A stretch of DNA of 35,871 nucleotides, from contig NZ_FWER01000037.1 in the NCBI RefSeq assembly GCF_900169785.1, positions 1 through 35,871 on the forward strand, written 5' to 3'. Below are positions 17,585 through 23,461 of the stretch, piece after piece. The DNA is from Rhizobium sullae. GTDB lineage: Bacteria; Pseudomonadota; Alphaproteobacteria; Rhizobiales; Rhizobiaceae. The first letter of the stretch is position 1. Every line of letters begins with the position of its first letter. Position numbers and translations under genes: made by a program. A model generated the notes under the pieces. It was not told the DNA's origin. It worked only from the letters and a program-made list of their open reading frames with translations, and searched no databases.

Positions 17585-18232
17585 ATGGATAGCCTTACCC
17601 TCTATATCGGAAACAAGAACTACTCCTCATGGTCGTTCCGGCCATGGATTGCGATGGAAGCGACGGGCATTCCGTTCGAAGAAATTCTGATCCCCTTTGA
17701 TTTTCCCGCAGGCAATCCGCGCATCAGGGAGATCTCTCCCACGGGCAGAGTGCCGGTTCTATACCATGGCAGCCTGCGGGTATGGGAATCGCTCTCGATC
17801 ATCGACTACGTCTCCGAGCTCTATCCCGAGGCGGGGCTTTGGCCCAAGGATCGCGCACAGCGCGCGGTGGCGCGTTCGGTCTCGATGGAGATGCTTTCGG
17901 GTTTCCGAGCGCTCAGAGGCGCTTGTCCGATGAATATCCGGCGTGCTCGCGGCAAGATCGCACTTGCGGACGGCGTGATGGCTGACGTCCTGCGGATCGA
18001 AACCATTTTCCGCGACTTGCGCGGCCGCTCGGGCGGGCCGTTTCTCTTTGGCGGATTTTCGGCAGCCGACGCAATGTTTGCGCCGGTTGTCAACCGCTTC
18101 GATACCTATGACCTTGTGACTGCCAGCGATACGTTGAGTTATATGTCGGCGATGAAGGCGCATCCTGCCTGGCAGAAGTGGGAAACAGCGGCCCGGGCCG
18201 AACCCTGGATTGTGCCGGAAGACGAGATCTGA
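17585..18232 (+). CDS. Glutathione S-transferase family protein
   Basis: This is a 215-aa cytosolic protein of the glutathione S-transferase fold. The N-terminal thioredoxin-like domain begins LTLYIGNKNYSSWSFRPW, where the serines after the first strand occupy the usual catalytic position, and includes the conserved cis-proline loop TGRVPVLYHG and ESLSIIDY for glutathione binding. The C-terminal helical domain contains FLFGGFSAADAMFAPVVNRF with the conserved N-capping box. A longer frame from 17507 overlaps the mtgA end; the ATG at 17585 gives the family start. The substrate is unknown. Confidence 0.92.
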   Translation: MDSLTLYIGNKNYSSWSFRPWIAMEATGIPFEEILIPFDFPAGNPRIREISPTGRVPVLYHGSLRVWESLSIIDYVSELYPEAGLWPKDRAQRAVARSVSMEMLSGFRALRGACPMNIRRARGKIALADGVMADVLRIETIFRDLRGRSGGPFLFGGFSAADAMFAPVVNRFDTYDLVTASDTLSYMSAMKAHPAWQKWETAARAEPWIVPEDEI

Positions 18233-18388
18233 TCTTCAATCCGCGAGAATCACAAAAAATCCGTTTTGGGACTGGTCAACCACCTTCAGGGCATGTATAA
18301 GCGCGCGAAATTTCCGAAATCGCGACACGTCCGTTTCGGCCGCCAGCTTGGCCGGGGAATGTGTTGCCTGTGAATTGGAGTATGTAAA

Positions 18389-18574
18389 ATGGCTGTACCG
18401 AAGAGAAAAACAAGCCCGTCCAAGCGCGGTATGCGCCGTTCTGCAGACGCACTGAAGGCCGCGACCTACGTGGAAGACAAGAACTCCGGCGAACTGCGCC
18501 GCCCGCACCATATCGATCTGAAGACCGGTATGTATCGCGGCCGCCAGGTTCTGACGCCGAAGGAAAGCGCATAA
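18389..18574 (+). CDS. rpmF: 50S ribosomal protein L32
   Basis: This 61-aa basic protein is ribosomal protein L32, a component of the large subunit near the peptidyl-transferase region. It begins MAVPKRKTSPSKRGMRRSAD, the L32 signature, and contains ELRRPHHIDLKTGMYRGRQVL. No cysteine is present, so this is the zinc-independent form, as is normal in alphaproteobacteria. TTGGAG lies before its ATG and a strong terminator follows, so it appears to be a single-gene transcript whose promoter lies in the 156 bp after the glutathione S-transferase gene. Confidence 0.98.
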   Translation: MAVPKRKTSPSKRGMRRSADALKAATYVEDKNSGELRRPHHIDLKTGMYRGRQVLTPKESA

Positions 18575-18603
18575 GTTTCCAAATTCTGGCATGGCCAGGA
18601 TTG

Positions 18604-18632
18604 AAAAGGCCGGCTTTAAGCGCCGGCCTTTT
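18604..18632 (+). terminator. Rho-independent terminator of rpmF
   Basis: The stem GGCCGGC (18608-18614) / GCCGGCC (18622-18628) has a seven-base loop and is flanked by AAAA and TTTT, so it could act in both directions. It lies 30 bp after the rpmF stop. Confidence 0.88.
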
Positions 18633-18720
18633 CGGTTTTGAGAACTATTATATTTCTGATGCCTTGAAGTGGCGCTGTGATTTGCTGCAGTATTCCCGTC
18701 GAGTAGGGGGACATGCTGAA

Positions 18721-19128
18721 ATGATCGCTGTAATGCCGCTGATGGTAATTCCGTATATTCTTTACAATATGACGATTGCCGGTTTGATGGGCGGCGGAGG
18801 CATTCCCGCGCTCCAGCATGACATCATCGTGCTTTCGATGATCTCCGGGGCGATCTGGAGCATGGCACTTGGCGATCTCTTCATCGTCGTGGCGCTGGTC
18901 ATTCTGTTCGTCGAGATACTGAAGGCCACCAGCAATGGATCTGGCAGCCTGATCAACCACATGCTGTCAATGCTGGTCTTCATCGCCTTCCTGGTCGAAT
19001 TCCTTCTCGTCCAGGACGCAGCAACACAGGTCTTCTTCATCTTGATGACGATTGCACTGATCGACGTGATCGGCGGATTTGCCGTCTCGATCCGTAGTGC
19101 CGGGCGCGATGTTTCGATTGGGCTTTGA
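18721..19128 (+). CDS. Conserved small integral membrane protein, function unknown
   Basis: This 135-aa protein is almost entirely hydrophobic, with about four membrane segments (roughly residues 4-23, 46-68, 80-98 and 104-125), short loops and a basic C-terminus (SIRSAGRDVSIGL). I do not recognise a named family. The ATG at 18721 is preceded by AGGGGGA at a long spacing; the frame is open further upstream through the rpmF terminator, which argues against a longer start. The gene converges with phaR, with only 3 bp between the two stop codons. It could be a structural or stress-related membrane protein, but nothing in the sequence tells which. Confidence 0.75.
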   Translation: MIAVMPLMVIPYILYNMTIAGLMGGGGIPALQHDIIVLSMISGAIWSMALGDLFIVVALVILFVEILKATSNGSGSLINHMLSMLVFIAFLVEFLLVQDAATQVFFILMTIALIDVIGGFAVSIRSAGRDVSIGL

Positions 19129-19131
19129 GCC

Positions 19132-19704
19132 TTAGAGATTGTCGAGCTTATTCTGCAGGGCGCGCAGCTGCTCCTTCAACTCATCGATATCCTTCGCCTC
19201 CGCCTTCTTCGTTTCCTTGGCGGGAGGGGTCATGAAAGGAGAGAACATCTGCATGGCCTGCTGAAACATCTCGGTGTTGCGGCGGACCTGGTCTTCGACC
19301 ATCTGCATCGGGAGCTGCAGGTTCTTGCCGAGCGGCGATTCACCGAAGGCGCGGGTCACTTGTTCGCGCATCTGCGACTGCTGTTCGGCAAAGGCACGCA
19401 TGGAATGTTCGAGGAAAGTTGGAACGACCATTTGCATCTGATCGCCGTAATAGGTGATGAGTTGGCGCAGGAAGGAAATCGGCAGCAGCGTGTTCCCGGT
19501 CTTTGATTCCTGCTCGAAAATGATCTGGGTCAATACGGAGTGCGTAATGTCATCACCGCTCTTTGCGTCCTGTACCGTAAAATCCTCACCCTTCTTCACC
19601 ATCTCTGCCAGATCTTCCAGCGTCACATAGGTGCTGGTGCCTGTATTATAGAGGCGGCGGTTGGCGTATTTCTTGATAACTATTTGGCCCTCATTCTTCG
19701 CCAT
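19132..19704 (-). CDS. phaR: Polyhydroxyalkanoate synthesis repressor PhaR (AniA)
   Basis: PhaR/AniA senses PHB granules and represses phasin and PHB genes; in rhizobia it also affects exopolysaccharide and carbon flow. The 190-aa protein has the N-terminal PHB/PHA accumulation regulator DNA-binding domain (IVIKKYANRRLYNTGTSTYVTLEDLAEMV, residues about 8-36). Two PHB-accumulation segments follow (LTQIIFEQE; LLPISFLRQLITYYG), then a Gln/Met-rich helical C-terminus ending in a coiled-coil-like LKEQLRALQNKLDNL. The ATG at 19704 has AGGAGA six bases upstream; an upstream extension to 19806 is not family-like. It is divergent from phbA. Confidence 0.96.
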   Translation of the reverse strand: MAKNEGQIVIKKYANRRLYNTGTSTYVTLEDLAEMVKKGEDFTVQDAKSGDDITHSVLTQIIFEQESKTGNTLLPISFLRQLITYYGDQMQMVVPTFLEHSMRAFAEQQSQMREQVTRAFGESPLGKNLQLPMQMVEDQVRRNTEMFQQAMQMFSPFMTPPAKETKKAEAKDIDELKEQLRALQNKLDNL

Positions 19705-19844
19705 ATCAGTTCTCCTGAACCCCGTCTGATTGTTATGGATATTCCTCCACCACAGACTGTAGACGCAAAAGAAGCCTGGTGACAATCTCTTTGTGCGATG
19801 CGGCAACCCCTTTGATAAAAGGGATAATTCGTATCTTCGTCAGC

Positions 19845-19864
19845 GGCTGCAAAAATTGCCGCAA
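19845..19864. promoter_or_regulatory. Candidate PhaR operator upstream of phbA
   Basis: In the phaR-phbA divergent region, 19845-19864 contains GCTGCA followed by the palindrome TTGCCGCAA (19856-19864). PhaR proteins studied elsewhere bind TGC/GCA-rich dyads, so this is a plausible autoregulatory and phbAB site. The assignment rests only on the motif and position. Confidence 0.35.
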
Positions 19865-19941
19865 TCGTCTTGCCGTTTGACTTAGGGCTGAACCTTTGCC
19901 AGTTTCAGCTTATATATGCTGAAGGAAACGAGGAGGCCTTT

Positions 19942-21123
19942 ATGAGCAGTTCGTCCATCGTCATCGCCAGCGCGGCCCGCACAGCGGTCGGCTCTTTCAA
20001 TGGTGCATTCGCAACCGTCCCAGCGCATGAGCTTGGGTCTGCCGCCCTCAAAGCTGCGCTCGAACGCGCAGGCGTCGAGGCGGCGGAAGTCGACGAGGTG
20101 ATCCTCGGCCAGGTGCTGCAAGCAGGCGAAGGGCAGAACCCAGCTCGGCAGGCGGCCATGAAGGCGGGGGTTCCAAAGGAGGCCACGGCCTGGGGTGTCA
20201 ACCAGCTTTGTGGCTCAGGCCTTCGCGCCGTAGCGCTCGGTATGCAACAGATCGCGCTTGGGGACGCGAAGATCATCGTCGCCGGCGGCCAGGAATCCAT
20301 GTCGATGGCTCCGCATGCCGCGCATCTGCGTGGCGGTACGAAGATGGGCGACATGAAGATGGTCGACACCATGATCAAGGACGGCCTGATCGACGCTTTT
20401 TACGGCTATCACATGGGCATCACGGCCGAGAACGTCGCCCGCCAGTGGCAACTTTCCCGCGACGATCAGGATCAGTTCGCGGTTTCCTCTCAGAACAAGG
20501 CGGAAGCGGCCCAGAAGGAAGGCCGCTTCAAGGATGAGATCGTTCCCTTCGTCATCCAGACACGCAAGGGCGATGTGACGGTGGATGCCGACGAGTATAT
20601 CCGCCACGGCGCAACGCTCGATGCGATGGGGAAGCTTCGTCCGGCTTTCGACAAAGAGGGCACAGTGACAGCTGCCAACGCATCGGGTCTCAATGACGGA
20701 GCCGCAGCCGCAGTACTGATGACGGAAGCAGAGGCCGTAAGGCGCGGAATCCAACCGCTGGCACGCATCGTTTCCTGGGCAACGGCTGGCGTCGATCCTC
20801 AGGTCATGGGAACCGGACCGATTCCCGCGTCGCGCAAAGCGCTCGAGAAAGCCGGCTGGTCTGTTGGTGATCTCGACCTGATCGAGGCGAACGAGGCCTT
20901 TGCGGCCCAAGCCTGCGCCGTGAACAAGGACCTTGGCTGGGATCCGGCCATCGTCAATGTTAACGGCGGGGCAATCGCGATCGGCCATCCGATCGGCGCA
21001 TCCGGGGCGCGTATTCTCAACACGCTGCTTTTCGAAATGAAGCGGCGTAGCGCAAAGAAAGGACTTGCCACGCTTTGCATCGGCGGAGGCATGGGCGTCG
21101 CCATGTGCTTCGAAGCATTATAA
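19942..21123 (+). CDS. phbA: Acetyl-CoA acetyltransferase (beta-ketothiolase) PhbA
   Basis: PhbA condenses two acetyl-CoA into acetoacetyl-CoA, the first step of polyhydroxybutyrate synthesis; the reverse reaction serves acetoacetate breakdown. The 393-aa protein has the thiolase catalytic residues at expected places: nucleophile Cys90 (NQLCGSGLRA), His349 (AIGHPIGASGAR) and Cys379 (CIGGGMGVAMC). GAGGAGG sits just before the ATG at 19942. It is 64 bp upstream of phbB on the same strand, forming the standard rhizobial phbAB operon, and is divergent from phaR, which probably controls it. The PHB synthase phbC is not in the window, as is usual in rhizobia. Confidence 0.97.
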   Translation: MSSSSIVIASAARTAVGSFNGAFATVPAHELGSAALKAALERAGVEAAEVDEVILGQVLQAGEGQNPARQAAMKAGVPKEATAWGVNQLCGSGLRAVALGMQQIALGDAKIIVAGGQESMSMAPHAAHLRGGTKMGDMKMVDTMIKDGLIDAFYGYHMGITAENVARQWQLSRDDQDQFAVSSQNKAEAAQKEGRFKDEIVPFVIQTRKGDVTVDADEYIRHGATLDAMGKLRPAFDKEGTVTAANASGLNDGAAAAVLMTEAEAVRRGIQPLARIVSWATAGVDPQVMGTGPIPASRKALEKAGWSVGDLDLIEANEAFAAQACAVNKDLGWDPAIVNVNGGAIAIGHPIGASGARILNTLLFEMKRRSAKKGLATLCIGGGMGVAMCFEAL

Positions 21124-21187
21124 TAGCATGCGATTGATGATTCAAAACGCCTGATCAAAGGCGAAATAGCCTCGAGGGGAGCGAAAC

Positions 21188-21913
21188 ATGAGCAGAGTGG
21201 CTTTGGTCACCGGTGGCACGCGCGGTATCGGTGCAGCGATTTCGATGGCGCTCAGGAATGCGGGTTATAAGGTCGCCGCCAACTACGCCGGCAACGATGA
21301 GAAGGCGAGGGCCTTTCATGACGTGACCGGCATTCCGGTCTTCAAGTGGGACGTGTCCGATTATGTCGCTTGCGGCGAGGGTGTCGCGAAGGTGGAAGCG
21401 GAACTTGGCGGTGTCGAGGTGCTGGTCAACAACGCCGGTATCACACGCGACGCAATGTTTCACAAGATGACGGCGCAGCAGTGGCATGAGGTGATCAATA
21501 CCAACCTCACGGGCCTCTTCAACATGACGCACCATGTCTGGGGCGGAATGCGCGATCGGAGCTTCGGACGCATCGTCAACATCTCTTCCATCAACGGCCA
21601 GAAGGGCCAGATGGGGCAGGTGAATTACTCGGCTGCCAAGGCGGGGGATCTCGGCTTTACGAAGGCCCTCGCCCAGGAAGGGGCTGCGAAGAACATCACC
21701 GTGAACGCTGTCTGCCCCGGTTATATCGGCACGGAAATGGTTCTCGCCGTTCCGGAGAAAGTGCTCAACGAGAGGATCATTCCCCAGATTCCGGTCGGAC
21801 GCCTTGGTGAGCCGGAGGAGGTCGCGCGCTGCGTTGCCTTCCTCGTCTCCGACGATGCCGGCTTTATCACGGGCTCGACACTTTCGGCAAACGGTGGGCA
21901 ATTCTTCGTCTAA
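21188..21913 (+). CDS. phbB: Acetoacetyl-CoA reductase PhbB
   Basis: PhbB reduces acetoacetyl-CoA to (R)-3-hydroxybutyryl-CoA with NADPH, providing the monomer for PHB synthase. It is a 241-aa short-chain dehydrogenase with cofactor loop VTGGTRGIG (residues 7-15), NNAG (81-84), catalytic Ser134, Tyr147 and Lys151 (SSINGQKG and NYSAAKAG), and the PhbB-specific GQKGQMGQVNYS stretch. The C-terminus ends in the family's SANGGQFFV. GAGGGGAG precedes its ATG. It is the second gene of the phbAB pair and ends only 2 bp from the stop of a small gene on the other strand. Confidence 0.97.
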   Translation: MSRVALVTGGTRGIGAAISMALRNAGYKVAANYAGNDEKARAFHDVTGIPVFKWDVSDYVACGEGVAKVEAELGGVEVLVNNAGITRDAMFHKMTAQQWHEVINTNLTGLFNMTHHVWGGMRDRSFGRIVNISSINGQKGQMGQVNYSAAKAGDLGFTKALAQEGAAKNITVNAVCPGYIGTEMVLAVPEKVLNERIIPQIPVGRLGEPEEVARCVAFLVSDDAGFITGSTLSANGGQFFV

Positions 21914-21915
21914 GC

Positions 21916-22062
21916 TTACTTGCTACGCGGATGCTTGGTCTTTGCCTTGACGGGCACTCTTTGCAACCGTCTGTCTGCATCGCGAAGCGCGGCGATAGCT
22001 GTCGTGAGAAATGCTGCCGCAACAAGGATAGCGACAGCGGAATTTAAGACAATCTGGGCCAT
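21916..22062 (-). CDS. Putative 48-aa single-span membrane protein
   Basis: A minus-strand ATG at 22062 opens a 48-codon frame ending in TAA at 21916. It is preceded by AAGGA eight bases upstream. The protein reads as one hydrophobic helix (residues about 4-25, IVLNSAVAILVAAAFLTTAI) followed by a strongly basic tail (LRDADRRLQRV, then VKAKTKHPRSK). Hydrophobic helix plus positive tail and a correct ribosome-binding site are more than expected by chance, although I recognise no family. It converges with phbB with a 2-bp gap, so any terminator must lie inside coding sequence. Overlapping frames on both strands in this interval look random. Confidence 0.5.
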   Translation of the reverse strand: MAQIVLNSAVAILVAAAFLTTAIAALRDADRRLQRVPVKAKTKHPRSK

Positions 22063-22190
22063 AAGGCATTCCTTTCATACCCGGCGTACTGTTGCCGTGT
22101 TCATGAGGGGAATATGAGCCCGTTTCCCGCAACGCAGTAGATTTGGATTTCGGGACCGATCGTCAACATACCATTGACGATGCGCATAAA

Positions 22191-22218
22191 CAAAAACGGA
22201 CGCCGAAGCGCCCGTTTT
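22191..22218 (-). terminator. Rho-independent terminator with UUCG tetraloop
   Basis: On the minus strand an 11-bp stem (22218-22208 with 22203-22193, one G-U pair) closes a TTCG tetraloop and is followed by U residues. It lies 20 bp beyond the lipoprotein stop codon. The left arm can instead pair with the sequence next to the stop codon (CCGTTTTG / CAAAACGG, 22212-22219 and 22224-22231), giving a competing weaker hairpin. Confidence 0.85.
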
Positions 22219-22237
22219 GCATACAAAACGGCGATGT

Positions 22238-22504
22238 TTAGTAACGGCGTGGGCAGCGTGCTTCGTAGCGGCGGCCGTAACGATCGCGATAGACGCAGTA
22301 GCCGCGGCGCTCTACCGACTGGCCGATCAGGGCGCCAGCGAGACCGCCAGCAACGGCGCCGATTGCAGCGCCACCCCAGCTGTCGGAGACAGCACCGCCA
22401 ATAATTGCGCCGGTACCGGCGCCAATTGCCGTTCCTTTTTCGGTCGGTGTGCAGGAGGCAAGCGCGCCTACGAAGGCGGCAACAATTGCAATTTTTTTCA
22501 TCAT
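22238..22504 (-). CDS. Glycine-zipper envelope lipoprotein
   Basis: This 88-aa protein begins with a lipoprotein signal peptide (MMKKIAIVAAFVGALASC), and Cys18 in the lipobox LASC would be lipidated. The mature part has two glycine-zipper blocks (AIGAGTGAIIGGAVSD and AIGAVAGGLAGALIGQ), the pattern of small OmpA-/YMGG-like envelope proteins. A tail with YCVYRDRYGRRYEARCP carries two cysteines that could form a disulfide. The ATG at 22504 has GGGAG at proper distance; a GTG three codons upstream sits directly against that site and is unlikely. It lies 28 bp after the DUF3309-type gene and probably shares its transcript and stress promoter. The precise role is unknown. Confidence 0.87.
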   Translation of the reverse strand: MMKKIAIVAAFVGALASCTPTEKGTAIGAGTGAIIGGAVSDSWGGAAIGAVAGGLAGALIGQSVERRGYCVYRDRYGRRYEARCPRRY

Positions 22505-22532
22505 GAACTTCACTCCCTATGTTACCAAGCCG

Positions 22533-22688
22533 CTATATCCGGCCCATTAGGACAAGAATAATAATGATGATGAGGACTAGCCCTAAACCGCCGGAAGGTC
22601 CATAGCCCCAACCACGGCTATATCCCCAATTCGGTAGGGCACCAATCAAAAGCAAAATAAGGATAATGAGAAGTATCGTTCCGAGCAT
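22533..22688 (-). CDS. DUF3309-type small hydrophobic protein
   Basis: A 51-codon minus-strand frame encodes MLGTILLIILILLLIGALP, a central segment NWGYSRGWGYGPSGGLG, and a second very hydrophobic helix (LVLIIIIILVLMGRI). This two-helix layout with the Trp/Tyr/Gly-rich linker is that of the DUF3309 family, short membrane proteins common in alpha- and betaproteobacteria and of unknown function. AAGGA lies eight bases before the ATG at 22688. A sequence matching the EcfG/RpoE2 promoter lies about 42 bp upstream, and the lipoprotein gene follows 28 bp downstream. Confidence 0.85.
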   Translation of the reverse strand: MLGTILLIILILLLIGALPNWGYSRGWGYGPSGGLGLVLIIIIILVLMGRI

Positions 22689-22729
22689 GTTCCGGTTCCT
22701 TCAACTCATTGTGAGTCCGAATGGACAAT

Positions 22730-22755
22730 AAACACGCATCCGCGATTTTTGTTCC
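22730..22755 (-). promoter_or_regulatory. Candidate EcfG/RpoE2 general-stress promoter of the DUF3309 operon
   Basis: Read on the minus strand, GGAAC (22755-22751), 16 bases and TGTTT (22734-22730) match the alphaproteobacterial general stress consensus GGAAC-N16/17-cGTT, with one substitution at the weak first -10 base. The predicted transcript would start about 35 bases before the DUF3309-type ATG. Confidence 0.55.
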
Positions 22756-22862
22756 CGGCTAAACTCCGCACGGTGCGAAGGGCGCTGGTTTCTGCTTGAA
22801 CCGGGCGATCAAGAAACCTAAAAATCTTTAATAGGGCTGCGATCAGAAGTGCCGCGCGACCA

Positions 22863-23340
22863 GAATCTTGCAATTGTTTTATGGTTAAAATTGCATTCAT
22901 GTACAACATGTTGCGGTGAACGAACCGGGAAAATCCCGATGTCGCTGATTCGTCGGCGATTCGTTCCGTCTTTGGTCGAAGTGTTAATAGAGCCGGGCGC
23001 AGGCGTTAATCAACTATGAATCCGGCTTCCGAAACAGACACCAGAGTTGCCTCCGCGATTCGCCGCCGAGTCGTTCCGAATTCCACGGAAGCATTATTTC
23101 CCGGCAGTTTTTCCAACCGCTTCTGGTGATATTCTCTGTTCGGTAAGAAATGTTAACCGCGTGGCGCTCCAGCTCTTGCCGCGTCCAATGGCGATTCAGC
23201 ATCTAGTAGGAAAAATCGATTCAAAACCAATACTTAGCCGTGAACAAAAGCTGAATCACCGCGAGTCACCGATTCGTCGCTGATTCGTTCTCACGCTGTT
23301 CCGAATCTTAAAACAACCATTTAGCGACATTTTTTGAATC
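22863..23340. repeat. Dense GANTC cluster with three copies of a 20-bp direct repeat
   Basis: The gene-poor stretch 22689-23461 (773 bp) contains 14 GANTC sites, the recognition sequence of the cell-cycle methylase CcrM. They start at 22863, 22947, 22958, 23018, 23057, 23068, 23193, 23218, 23253, 23263, 23271, 23282, 23303 and 23336. About two would be expected by chance in 478 bp. Three pairs are spaced exactly 11 bp and sit inside a direct repeat at 22947-22966, 23057-23076 and 23271-23290 (consensus GATTCGYCGNNGAKTCGTTC). Nearby are a palindrome CAACATGTTG (22904-22913) and the inverted repeat TGCAATT / AATTGCA (22869-22875, 22889-22895). No convincing gene, DnaA box or parS site was seen. 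Confidence 0.8.
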
Positions 23341-23461
23341 GAGTTTGCAGCTCATTTTGAAGCCCGGCTCTTGCGTTTGGCCGGATGGCTGTCCATGTGT
23401 TGTCTGCTTCGGGAACGAAGCGCACTTGACCTTAAGGCTCCCCGCCTCACTTGCACGGACA

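Noticed and set aside
22706..22909. 67-codon minus-strand frame upstream of the DUF3309-type gene
   Set aside because: It has no ribosome-binding site or recognisable feature, and it covers the predicted EcfG promoter of the DUF3309 operon.
23047..23283. 78-codon plus-strand frame (and a minus-strand one at 23014-23202) inside the GANTC cluster
   Set aside because: Both lack ribosome-binding sites and family features, and the direct repeats fall at different phases relative to the frames, which suits non-coding DNA better.
22863..23340. GANTC-rich region as the chromosomal replication origin or a parS site
   Set aside because: No DnaA-box clusters, no hemE, dnaA or parAB neighbours and no parS-like palindrome were seen; the methylation-site enrichment alone is not enough.
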